In this document: positions 48,045 to 56,508 of the stretch, in pieces
How the letters are laid out: each line of letters starts with the position of its first letter
Numbering within the stretch: position 1 is the first letter of the stretch
NCBI RefSeq assembly: GCF_014164785.1
Contig: NZ_JACJFN010000004.1
Span: 248,001 to 312,000 of the forward strand
DNA from: Aquipseudomonas guryensis
GTDB lineage: Bacteria > Pseudomonadota > Gammaproteobacteria > Pseudomonadales > Pseudomonadaceae
DNA: 64,000 nt
Direction: 5' to 3'
Position numbers and translations under genes: made by a program
Notes under the pieces: generated by a model
Seen by the model: the letters and a program-made list of their open reading frames with translations, nothing else
What the model was told of the DNA's origin: nothing
The model's database searches: none

Positions 48045-48968
48045 ATGAAAAGGCCGCGCTTCCATACCCGCCAGACTACGTTTCGCCAGCTGGAAACCTT
48101 TCTTGCCGTGGCCGAGCGCCTCAGCGTGACCGAGGCGGCACGCGCCCTGCACTTGGCCCAGCCCTCAGTGTCTACTCAGGTCGCCAAGCTGGAGCAGGCC
48201 TTGGGCATGAATCTGTTCGAGCAACTGGGCAAGCGCTTGCACCTGACCGATGCCGGGCGCGAGGTACAGGCTGGCGCGGGGGAAATCTTCAATGCTCTCG
48301 ACCACCTGGAAATGCGCCTGGCTCAGCTCAACGGCCTCACTGCCGGCCAGCTCAGACTGGGCGCGGTGACCACAGCCAAGTACCTGGTCCCGCGTTTGCT
48401 GGGGCCGTTCTGCCGGCAGTACCCGCAGGTCGAGGTGCAGCTGAACATCGCCAACCGCTCGGAGGTGATCCGCCGCCTGGAAGACAACCGCGACGATCTC
48501 TATGTGTTCAGCCAGCCGCCGCGCCATCTGGATCTGGACACCGTGCCACTGGCCGATAACCCGCTGGTGGTGATCGCCCCGGCCGGCCATCGTTTCACCG
48601 GTCAGCGCATCCGTTGGGAGCAGCTGGCGACCGAGCCTTTTCTTAGTCGCGAACCTGGCTCCGGTACGCGTCTGGCCGTCGAGGAACACTTTGCCCGCTT
48701 TGGTTGGGTGCTGAAGCCGCAGATGACCATCGAGAGCAACGAGGCGATCAAGGAGTCCGTCGCGGCGGGGCTGGGCATTGCCATCCTGTCGCGGCATACC
48801 CTGATCCACACTGCACCGGGCAACCTGGTCGAGCTGGATGTGGAGGGATTTCCGATCCCCAACCGTTGGTACCTGGTGCGCTGGCGGACCAAGAATCCGT
48901 CACCGGCGGCGCAGGTCTTCAGTCGCTTCGCCGAAGTGCCGCTGGATACCCCGACGCTGCCGGAGTGA
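48045..48968 (+). CDS. LysR-family regulator, CbbR/CmpR-like
   Basis: A 307-residue LTTR. The DNA-binding part RQLETFLAVAERLSVTEAARALHLAQPSVSTQVAKLEQALG lies at residues 14-54. The effector domain has the CbbR/CmpR look: LRLGAVTTAKYLVPRLLGPF, NRSEVIRRLEDNRDDLYVFSQPP and FLSREPGSGTRLAVEEHF. CbbR-type proteins sense metabolites tied to carbon fixation. Its presence 2 kb from dabBA may be meaningful, but its direct divergent target is DUF6671-cysD. Confidence 0.88.
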   Translation: MKRPRFHTRQTTFRQLETFLAVAERLSVTEAARALHLAQPSVSTQVAKLEQALGMNLFEQLGKRLHLTDAGREVQAGAGEIFNALDHLEMRLAQLNGLTAGQLRLGAVTTAKYLVPRLLGPFCRQYPQVEVQLNIANRSEVIRRLEDNRDDLYVFSQPPRHLDLDTVPLADNPLVVIAPAGHRFTGQRIRWEQLATEPFLSREPGSGTRLAVEEHFARFGWVLKPQMTIESNEAIKESVAAGLGIAILSRHTLIHTAPGNLVELDVEGFPIPNRWYLVRWRTKNPSPAAQVFSRFAEVPLDTPTLPE

Positions 48969-48972
48969 AGTC

Positions 48973-49914
48973 TTAAATTCGTTGACTGGCGCGGGCCAGA
49001 CGGTCGTGCACTGCCGCCCAGGCGTCCTGTTGTGGCGGCAGTTGTATATAGAGGCGCTCCAGCCCCAGGGCGTCGAGTTGATAGAGCGCGGCATAGAGAC
49101 CGGCCGCATAGGCCTGCGGCTCGTTCCCCAAGTTGAGTGCCGGGCCCTGGCTGGGTTGCGCTTGACCGCACCAGAGCCAGCCGCAACGTGGCGAGGCGAG
49201 TGCTTCTGCAGGTGCCTGGGCAAAGGCCAGGGTCATGGTGCTGGGGGCGTAGTGGCGATGGTGCTGGCCGGGTGCGCGCACGCCACCATCCTTGCCTTCC
49301 AGCGGCTCGCCGAGCACAGCCTCCAGCTGGCCCTGGCTGAGCATGCCGCGGCGTAGCAGGCGCGGGCTGTCACCGGGCAGCAGGCTGACGATGCTCGACT
49401 CCAGGCCCACCTGGCAGGCGCCGCCATCGAGAATCCACAGGTCACTGTCGGCAAACTGCTGGGCCACGTGCGCTGCGCTGGTCGGGCTGATCGACATGTA
49501 GCGATTGGCTGACGGCGCCACCAGGCCCCCGCCGAAGGCCGTCAACAGGGCCTGCGCCTGCGGATGGGCCGGCACCCGCAGCGCCACACTGTCCTGGCCG
49601 GCGGTGACGCTGCGCGAAACCTCGTCACGAGCCGGTAAGACCAGGGTCAGCGGGCCCGGCCAGCAGGCATGCATCAGGCGCTGCGCGGCGGTAGGCACTT
49701 CTGCGGCCCACTCGACGACCTGCTCGGCGCGCTGTAGATGAACGATCAGCGGGTTGCTGCTCGGGCGTCCCTTGAGTGCGAACACCTTCTGGATGGCCAC
49801 ATCCTGGCGCGCATCGGCCGCCAGGCCATAGACGGTTTCCGTGGGCATGGCGACCAGGTGGCCGGCGCGCAGGCGGGCGGCGCATTCGTCGATATTGGGG
49901 GTGATAAGGGGCAT
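48973..49914 (-). CDS. L-threonylcarbamoyladenylate synthase, Sua5 type
   Basis: A 313-residue enzyme making the threonylcarbamoyl-AMP used for tRNA t6A. The YrdC domain occupies the first 200 residues (GHLVAMPTETVYGLAADA, KGRPSSNPLIVHL, SVALRVPAHP, APSANRYMSISPTSAAHV). A linker with GVRAPGQHHRHYAPSTM leads to a Sua5-specific C-terminal domain. The length distinguishes Sua5 from the shorter TsaC. It is convergent with the LysR gene, with 4 bp between stops. A core-like gene lying inside the accessory region. Confidence 0.9.
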   Translation of the reverse strand: MPLITPNIDECAARLRAGHLVAMPTETVYGLAADARQDVAIQKVFALKGRPSSNPLIVHLQRAEQVVEWAAEVPTAAQRLMHACWPGPLTLVLPARDEVSRSVTAGQDSVALRVPAHPQAQALLTAFGGGLVAPSANRYMSISPTSAAHVAQQFADSDLWILDGGACQVGLESSIVSLLPGDSPRLLRRGMLSQGQLEAVLGEPLEGKDGGVRAPGQHHRHYAPSTMTLAFAQAPAEALASPRCGWLWCGQAQPSQGPALNLGNEPQAYAAGLYAALYQLDALGLERLYIQLPPQQDAWAAVHDRLARASQRI

Positions 49915-50254
49915 AACGGGTACGAGCAGGGTCTAAATGATCATATTCTCTCACGCATTGAGCATCGAGACTTACCTGTGGGCAAGGTGAGAGCAGCGGC
50001 TTCACTAAAGAATATTTGTGGCTGCTTGCTGCTTCTGAGCAGCAACTATTGGCCGATATTGTTGAAGAATTCCCGCTGCATTTTTTGCCCATCAAAGAGT
50101 GTTCGCGACGTTTAAATCTGGTCCGCTCAGAAGACGGAGCTGTCTTGCTTTCTACCTAGCAACGCCGGAATCGAGCGTTGTTTGAGCTGCCGAGAAGCCG
50201 TTCTCTCGCAAACCGACTTTTTCAATAGAGTCGGCCGAAAGCGGCTGCCCATAT
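49915..50254. other. Gene-free spacer carrying MITE copy B
   Basis: Holds the 186-bp element and remnants of a double site: arm and GGCC at 50041-50054 on the left, GGCC and arm GAAAGCGGCT at 50233-50246 on the right. The second core expected 34 bp further left has decayed to TGTG. Confidence 0.55.
50051..50236. mobile_element. 186-bp MITE-like element, copy B
   Basis: Same length and layout as copy A at 34605-34790, with clear similarity throughout (TCAGAAGAC, GAGCTGT, TAGCAACGCC, AATCGAGCG, TGAGCTGCCGA, CTCTCGCA, GACTTTTTCAA). The inverted ends are more diverged here (GTTGAAGAATTC versus GACTTTTTCAA). Both ends are GGCC cores. Confidence 0.75.
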
Positions 50255-50671
50255 CTAGCTCCTCGACATTAGCCAGAAACCAAGAGCCGCGCCCAAGGCC
50301 AGCCAGACAAGAACTACAAAGGAAGCTGCCATCTTGCTGACAGGTCGCGCCGAAGCCAGCGAGGCAAGTGCGCGGTACTCGGCCATGAGGCCTGCTGGAA
50401 TCAATCTGACTACCAGCCAGATTCCCAGCGGGACAATGATCAGATCGTCCAGATAGCCAAGCACAGGGACGAAGTCTGGGATCAAGTCGATTGGCGACAG
50501 GGCATACGCCGCGACGAGCAATGCCAAGAGTTTGGCGAGCTTTGGCGTTCGGGCATCCCGAGCCGCCAGCCACAGAGCATGGGCGTCGCGCTTTAGGGCA
50601 CGCGCCCAGTGCCGAAGACGATTGAGGGCGGACACCAAACCTCCAGGCGACGGACAGTCAGTCGATTTCAC
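50255..50671 (-). CDS. DUF1232 (YkvA-type) membrane protein
   Basis: A protein of up to 138 residues with the DUF1232 core TPKLAKLLALLVAAYALSPIDLIPDFVPVLGYLDDLIIVPLGIWL (about residues 42-87), and a C-terminal membrane helix. The family is small and of unknown role. The start is uncertain: GTG at 50671 has no good ribosome binding site, while GTG at 50635 has GGAGG only four bases away. It is divergent from the retropepsin-like gene. Confidence 0.85.
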   Translation of the reverse strand: MKSTDCPSPGGLVSALNRLRHWARALKRDAHALWLAARDARTPKLAKLLALLVAAYALSPIDLIPDFVPVLGYLDDLIIVPLGIWLVVRLIPAGLMAEYRALASLASARPVSKMAASFVVLVWLALGAALGFWLMSRS

Positions 50672-50733
50672 AGAACATTTACAGCCAGCGATACACCTTA
50701 CTGACCCTACCCCCTTTTGTCAGGAGCCCTACT

Positions 50734-51252
50734 TTGAGCAGCTCAACGTCGGTTATCGCTCTTCTTTCATTACTTATTGCCACTCCGGCCATGTCGGCCA
50801 ACCAGCCAGCAATCAAGAGCTTCGGCTGGATAGAAGAAGGCCTGCTACTCCCCGAAAACGTCTCGCTCAAAATCAAACTGGATACAGGAGCGCTCACATC
50901 GTCAATGGACGCCTCGGATATCAAGCGCTTCGAGAAAGACGGTAAGAAATGGGTGAAATTCAACGTCGAGGCGAAGGACAGCAAAAGCGGCGAGTCTGTG
51001 AGCATCCCATTCGAGCGGAAAGTGGAACGCAACATCAAGGTACGAGGTGCAGGTGGCGCCGACCGTCGCCCTGTAGTGCGACTGAAGATGTGTATCGGCA
51101 ACAAAATTTATGATGAAGAATTCTCCCTGAATAATCGGGGCAAAATGCTCTATCCCGTGCTAATCGGTCGACGGACGCTGGAGCATCTTGGGACAGTCGA
51201 CGTAGCTCGAACCTTCACTATCGAGCCTAAATGCAAGGCTAGTTCTAGCTGA
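50734..51252 (+). CDS. Exported retropepsin-like aspartic protease (RimB/DUF785 type)
   Basis: A 172-residue protein starting at TTG with CAGGAG at spacing 7. A signal peptide ends in TPAMSA. The retropepsin motif KLDTGALTSSMDA (about residues 48-60) has the catalytic Asp, and YPVLIGRRTLEHLG near 145 is the second conserved strand with the ILGR-like turn. The family was once called ATP-dependent zinc protease. Pseudomonads also have cytoplasmic RimB paralogues; this one is exported and so should act in the periplasm. Confidence 0.85.
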   Translation: MSSSTSVIALLSLLIATPAMSANQPAIKSFGWIEEGLLLPENVSLKIKLDTGALTSSMDASDIKRFEKDGKKWVKFNVEAKDSKSGESVSIPFERKVERNIKVRGAGGADRRPVVRLKMCIGNKIYDEEFSLNNRGKMLYPVLIGRRTLEHLGTVDVARTFTIEPKCKASSS

Positions 51253-51281
51253 CTTGGCGGCGCTACTCTCCGATGGGAACG

Positions 51282-51319
51282 GCCCGCTTCTGGCCGGATA
51301 GCGACGGCCGAAAGCAGCC
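51282..51319. repeat. Fused GGCC half-sites
   Basis: Outer arm GCCCGCTTCT, GGCC, the ten bases GGATAGCGAC, GGCC, outer arm GAAAGCAGCC. The inner ten bases resemble the inner arm of the recombinase element (GGTTAGCGAC), so this could be a scar left after loss of such an element. Confidence 0.6.
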
Positions 51320-51493
51320 ATTCTGAATCTGCAAAAGTAGGGGCGATTGAATGTTCTATCGAGCGGCTTCTTAAACCCATGTCAGTTCATTTTTGGCATG
51401 CCGCCACAAACATGGTTCGCTCCATTCTATGAGGTATTCTTCTTTATAAGTGCCAGACGCGCCAACGCGCCGCACTAAGCTGGGAGATTCGTC

Positions 51494-54259
51494 ATGTCAG
51501 CAGATTTAGCTGGGCAAAACGCGAGAGACCTGCCCGGTGTTGGGTATGCTCACATGAGCGTAAGGAAAGATGCTGCCTTCATCCTCCTAAGCTTCAGTCT
51601 CTTGCTCTTCTACCCAGTGATTGCGGATGCCACCTGGCAGAGCAGCAGTGATGTCCATGCCTTGCTCGAACTGTCCTCATCGCTAGTGGCCGTAACAGCT
51701 GGGGTGATGGTGTTGCTGCACTTTCTCACCACCGGGCGCTTGTTCTTTCTGTTCGTTTCGATTGGCTTCGTGCAGATTGGCGGCGAAGAGTTAATCCATG
51801 CACTGTTTGCCTTTGACCGGCTCTGGATCGATCCCCCCGCGCAAATCCGATGGGCCATCTCCACGACCTGGCTAACCGGCAGGACAACCTTGTTGATATT
51901 TTTTGCCATCGCCTACTTTTTTGGTAAGGGCGAAGTGGCTGCCGAGAAAAGGGTTCGTTACGCCTGTATTTTCAACGCTGTCGGCTTTGCCTGCTCAGTG
52001 CTCATTGCGTTGAGCATCTTCAACTCTGCAGGGCTTTCCAGCGTTGTGCGTATCGGTTCCAGCAGTAAGCAGCTGCTTGAGCTGTTCCTGGGTTTCTCGT
52101 TTTTCTGCATCTTCCTGCTGTACTGCCGCCTCTACTTCCGCAGGCTGTCACGCAGCCCGCTGTTGTTGAGCATCGTGCTGTGTGCGGCTTTCCAGGTGCT
52201 GGTACATCTGTTCGTGTTCGATGCGCAGGTTTTTTATGACGCACACTGGGATGCCGCCCACCTGTTGAAGCTGCTCGGTTACTTTTTCCCGATCTTCGGT
52301 GTCTGGGGCGAGACCATCAAGATTCACCAGATGGCCAAGGCTCAACTGGTGGAGTTGCAGAAGGAAATGAGCGAACGTCAGCAAGCCGAGGCCAGGTTGC
52401 GCATCAGTCAGGAGCGTTTGCACCTAGCCACTGAAGCCGCGCACCTGGGGGTTTGGGATTGGGATGTGCCCAGTAACGAGCTGATCTGGGATGACGCCAT
52501 GTTCCAGCTTTATGGCATCCCCCGTGAGCAATTCACGGGAACCATCGATTGCTGGGCACAACTCCTGGTGCCTGAAGACCGTGAGCGCACAGTGGCTGAT
52601 GTGGCGGCAGCACTGAATGGCGAGCGTTCCTACAGCACGGAGTTTCGTGTCATCTGGGCAGACGGCTCGGTACATGTCATCGCCGGTATCGGCAACGCGA
52701 TCAGATCGGAATCCGGACAGGCGCTGCGTTTGGTGGGTGTCAATTTCGACGTGACGGAACGCAAGCATACCGAAGAGGAACTGCAAAAGCATCGTGCCCA
52801 TCTCGAGGAACTGGTTGAGCAGCGCACCAGTGCTTTGCAGCAGGCGCTCCGGCAAGCGGAGGCGGCCAACCAGGCCAAGAGCATGTTTCTCGCCAACATG
52901 AGCCATGAGCTGCGCACGCCGATGAACGCGATTCTCGGCTATTCGGACCTGATGCAGCGGGACTCCACGCTGCAGGGCGTGCAGCGTGACTACCTGGCCA
53001 TCGTCAACAAGAGCGGGGCGCATCTGCTCAATTTGATCAACGATGTGCTGGATATGGCCAAAATCGAGTCGGGGCAGATGCAACTGGCATTGAGCGCCTT
53101 CGATCTGGCCAACATGGTCGAGGATGTCGCCCGGATGTTGCGTGGCCGGGCCGAAGAGAAGGGCCTGCAACTGCAGGTCGAATTGGCGGCCGATCTGCCG
53201 CGCTGGATCAGTGCCGATGAAAGGAAGCTGCGCCAGATACTGGTCAACCTGATTGGCAACGCGATCAAGAACACCACGGCCGGCACTGTATCGGTGCGTC
53301 TATCGGCCCAGCCACTGGATGGCGTAATCCGTCTGATGCTGGATGTGCAAGACAGCGGTTCAGGTATTGCTGAGGCCGACCTCGCCGCGATCTTTGAACC
53401 CTTTGTGCAGGGCGGCCGGCAGGCCAGCCGCAGCGGTACCGGGCTGGGCCTGCCGATTACGCGGGAGTTCGTCCAGCTGATGGGCGGCACCATCACCGTT
53501 GAAAGCACCGTCGGTCAGGGCTCGGTCTTTCATGTGGAGGTCAATGTCGAGCCGGCCGTTGCCGGCGAAACCGTTACCCCCGAGGAACTCCAGTGCGGCA
53601 CTGTGCATCTGGCTGCTGGGCAGCGGGCCTGGCGCATTCTGGTGGTGGATGATCAGCTGGAGAACCGCAACCTTCTGGATCTGCTGCTGCGCCAGGCGGG
53701 CTTCCAGGTCGAACAGGCCGAGAATGGTGCGCAGGCGATCGAGCGGTTCCAATCCTGGCAGCCGGATTTCATCTGGATGGATTGGCGCATGCCGGTGATG
53801 GACGGTATCGAAGCCATGCGCCAGATTCGTAAGTTACCCGGCGGCAGGCAGGTGAAAATTGCCGCGGTCTCGGCGTCGACCTTCAGGGAGCAGCGGGCCG
53901 ACCTTATTGCTGCCGGCATGGACGACTACGTGCGCAAGCCCTATCGGCCGGACGAGATATTCGACTGCATGGCCAGGCTGCTCGGGCTGGAGTACACATG
54001 CTCACAAGTGGATAGCCCCGCGACTACCGTGGAGCTCGGCGGACTGAAAGAGCGTCTGGCACGGCTTCCCAACGAGTTATGTCAGGCCCTGGCTCAAGCC
54101 CTGGAAATCCTCGAAAGCGAACGGATCGAGGCCGTGATCGTCCGGGTGAGCGAGGTCGACGCGCTGCTGGCTCAACACCTGCAGCGCCTGGCGGAACAGC
54201 TGGACTATGCTTCGATGCTTGATGCGCTGTCCTGCGTCAAACAAGGATACGGAGCATGA
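51494..54259 (+). CDS. Hybrid sensor histidine kinase with MASE3-like sensor
   Basis: A 921-residue inner-membrane kinase. Residues 20-270 hold about seven helices of a MASE3-like sensor. A PAS domain follows (AAHLGVWDWDVPSNELIWDD, about 310-430). HisKA has SMFLANMSHELRTPMNAILGYSDLM with the phosphorylated His near 476. The HATPase has NLIGNAIKNTTAG, DSGSGIAEADL and GTGLGLPI. A REC domain (about 715-830) has the phospho-Asp in WMDWRMP. GGGAG precedes the ATG at spacing 7. It overlaps the next gene by ATGA, so the REC-GGDEF-EAL protein is its probable partner. Confidence 0.92.
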   Translation: MSADLAGQNARDLPGVGYAHMSVRKDAAFILLSFSLLLFYPVIADATWQSSSDVHALLELSSSLVAVTAGVMVLLHFLTTGRLFFLFVSIGFVQIGGEELIHALFAFDRLWIDPPAQIRWAISTTWLTGRTTLLIFFAIAYFFGKGEVAAEKRVRYACIFNAVGFACSVLIALSIFNSAGLSSVVRIGSSSKQLLELFLGFSFFCIFLLYCRLYFRRLSRSPLLLSIVLCAAFQVLVHLFVFDAQVFYDAHWDAAHLLKLLGYFFPIFGVWGETIKIHQMAKAQLVELQKEMSERQQAEARLRISQERLHLATEAAHLGVWDWDVPSNELIWDDAMFQLYGIPREQFTGTIDCWAQLLVPEDRERTVADVAAALNGERSYSTEFRVIWADGSVHVIAGIGNAIRSESGQALRLVGVNFDVTERKHTEEELQKHRAHLEELVEQRTSALQQALRQAEAANQAKSMFLANMSHELRTPMNAILGYSDLMQRDSTLQGVQRDYLAIVNKSGAHLLNLINDVLDMAKIESGQMQLALSAFDLANMVEDVARMLRGRAEEKGLQLQVELAADLPRWISADERKLRQILVNLIGNAIKNTTAGTVSVRLSAQPLDGVIRLMLDVQDSGSGIAEADLAAIFEPFVQGGRQASRSGTGLGLPITREFVQLMGGTITVESTVGQGSVFHVEVNVEPAVAGETVTPEELQCGTVHLAAGQRAWRILVVDDQLENRNLLDLLLRQAGFQVEQAENGAQAIERFQSWQPDFIWMDWRMPVMDGIEAMRQIRKLPGGRQVKIAAVSASTFREQRADLIAAGMDDYVRKPYRPDEIFDCMARLLGLEYTCSQVDSPATTVELGGLKERLARLPNELCQALAQALEILESERIEAVIVRVSEVDALLAQHLQRLAEQLDYASMLDALSCVKQGYGA

Positions 54260-56415
54260 CGGACAAGGGCACGATCCTCATTGTTGACGACACCCTGGCC
54301 TCGCTCAGGCTGCTGGCCGATACGCTGAAGCAGGAAGGTTATCGGGTGCACGCCGCGGCCAGTGGCGAGTTGGCCCTGCGCTCGGCCGAGGCAGCGCCTC
54401 CGGATCTGGTGCTGCTCGACGTGCGTATGCCTGGCATTGATGGTTTCGAGACCTGCCGGCGCTTAAAGGCCAACCCACTGACCTGTAATATTCCGCTGAT
54501 CTTCCTCAGCGCGGTGACCGAGAGCGACGACAAGGTCAAAGGTTTTGACCTTGGCGCGGTGGATTTCCTAAGCAAGCCGTTTGATCGCAACGAACTGCTC
54601 GCACGTGTTGCGACCCACCTGAAGCTCTACCAACTGAGCAGCCGTTTGGAGTCTCTGGTTGAACAGCGCACCCTGGCGCTTGGAGAAAGTGAAGAGCGCT
54701 TTCGCAGCATGATCGAGCAGGCCCCTGAGGCGATTTTCCTGTTCGATGTTGAGCTCAACCATTTTGTTGAGGTCAACCGCAAAGCCTTGCAGTTGACCGG
54801 ACGCTCACGGCAGGAGCTGCTGGCCGGTGATATCGAGTCGCTGTATGGCGATCTGCCCCAGCCCGACGGCCTGCCTGCCAGTCAAACCATTAGCGTTAAT
54901 CACAGCGCCGCCCTGGCGGGGCAAGAGGTGGTGTTCGAGCGGGTGCTGCGGCACGCCGACGGCCATGGCGTTGTTTGTGAAATGCGCTTGGTTATGCTGC
55001 CGGGCAAGGAGCATCGGCTGCTGCGTGCCAGTTTTGTTGATATCAGTGCCCGCAGGGCGGCCGAAGCAAGAATTAATTACCTGGCTCACCATGACATGCT
55101 GACCGGGCTGGCCAACCAGTACAGCCTGCAGCAGCAGTTGCAGCAGCGCATGGCCTCCGCGCAGTTATCCAGAGCCCTTCTTGCGGTGTTGGTGCTGGAT
55201 CTCGACGCATTCAAGCTTATCAATGAAGTCCGCGGCCATCAGGTCGGTGATCGACTTCTTGCCGAGGTTGCTCGGCGGATCGAGACAACCTTATCAGGGC
55301 AAGGGGTGGCCGCCCGCCAAGGCGGTGATGAATTCATCATTCTCCTTGATGGCCTGCCGACTAAGGAGCACGCAGCTGCCATTACCCAACAGATCCTGCA
55401 GGTGCTTGCTGCGCCCTATCTGATTGATGGCGGCGAGATCATGACCAGTGCCAGCATTGGCGTGTGCCTTTTTCCAGATGACGGTGAAGACCATCTTGAA
55501 TTGATCAGCAAGGCCGATATGGCCATGTACCAGGCCAAGTCCCAGGGTGGGCAGCGTTATGCGTTCTTCGATGAAAGCCTGAAGCAGCAATTGTTCAACC
55601 GGGTGCAAGTCGAGGCGGACTTGCGCACAGCGATAAAGGAAAACCAGTTCATTCTGTATTACCAGCCACAGGTGAGCCTGGCCGAGGGCCGAGTGACGGG
55701 CCTGGAGGCGCTGATCCGCTGGCAGCATCCGGAAAAGGGCCTGATACCGCCCAACGCCTTTATCCCGATTGCCGAGCAGACTGGGCTGATTACCACCCTG
55801 GACACCTGGAGCCTGCGCGAGGCCTGCCGCCAGCTCAAGGAGTGGCAGTCTGCAGGACTGGCGGATGTGACGGTCTCGGTCAATCTCAGCGCGCAGCAGT
55901 TCCAGGACAGCGAATTGCTGTCGCTCGTGGCGACCACGCTGAGCGAGACGGGATTGAGCCCTGAATACCTCGACCTGGAAATCACCGAGAGTTGCGCCAT
56001 GAGCTCGCCAGCGTGCGCCATCACCATCATGCAGGCGCTGACCGAGCTGGGCGTCAGCATATCGATTGATGACTTCGGCACCGGTTATTCGTCCCTGGCC
56101 TACCTGAAGCAGTTCCCTATCGAGACACTGAAGATCGATCGATCCTTCGTCATGAATATCGAGTCGGACGACAAGGTTGCATCATTGTGCGACTCGATCG
56201 CCCACTTGGCGCATCGCCTGGGTCTACGTGTGGTCGCCGAGGGCGTCGAAACCGAAGAACAACTGAAGTTTCTGGTCAGTGCAGCCTGCGATATTGTCCA
56301 AGGCTATTTCTTCAGCAAGCCGCTGTCGGTAGCCAATGTGCTGCCGTTTGCCAGTAACTTTTTCTGGGAGCAAGTCGAGCAGCCAGTCACTTACTTTGAG
56401 CTGGATAACAAGTAA
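54256..56415 (+). CDS. Response regulator with PAS, GGDEF and EAL domains
   Basis: A 719-residue cytoplasmic c-di-GMP enzyme. The REC domain (1-125) has LLDVRMPGIDGFE with the phospho-Asp. PAS covers about 145-265. The GGDEF domain (about 275-430) has an intact RQGGDEF, so cyclase activity is possible. The EAL domain (about 450-700) has EALIRWQHP, NLSAQQF, ITESC, IDDFGTGYSSLAYLKQ, KIDRSFV and EGVETEEQ, all metal-binding and catalytic positions kept. Both activities could exist; which dominates cannot be read. Coupled to the upstream kinase by a 4-bp overlap. Confidence 0.93.
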   Translation: MTDKGTILIVDDTLASLRLLADTLKQEGYRVHAAASGELALRSAEAAPPDLVLLDVRMPGIDGFETCRRLKANPLTCNIPLIFLSAVTESDDKVKGFDLGAVDFLSKPFDRNELLARVATHLKLYQLSSRLESLVEQRTLALGESEERFRSMIEQAPEAIFLFDVELNHFVEVNRKALQLTGRSRQELLAGDIESLYGDLPQPDGLPASQTISVNHSAALAGQEVVFERVLRHADGHGVVCEMRLVMLPGKEHRLLRASFVDISARRAAEARINYLAHHDMLTGLANQYSLQQQLQQRMASAQLSRALLAVLVLDLDAFKLINEVRGHQVGDRLLAEVARRIETTLSGQGVAARQGGDEFIILLDGLPTKEHAAAITQQILQVLAAPYLIDGGEIMTSASIGVCLFPDDGEDHLELISKADMAMYQAKSQGGQRYAFFDESLKQQLFNRVQVEADLRTAIKENQFILYYQPQVSLAEGRVTGLEALIRWQHPEKGLIPPNAFIPIAEQTGLITTLDTWSLREACRQLKEWQSAGLADVTVSVNLSAQQFQDSELLSLVATTLSETGLSPEYLDLEITESCAMSSPACAITIMQALTELGVSISIDDFGTGYSSLAYLKQFPIETLKIDRSFVMNIESDDKVASLCDSIAHLAHRLGLRVVAEGVETEEQLKFLVSAACDIVQGYFFSKPLSVANVLPFASNFFWEQVEQPVTYFELDNK

Positions 56416-56508
56416 TTTCACTGACTGATGAATTAATGATGAGAATCGCTCCTGGTTTTGTATGCATCTCCGAGTCTCATATCGGGGCAAAAATGCCTAT
56501 GACAATAA

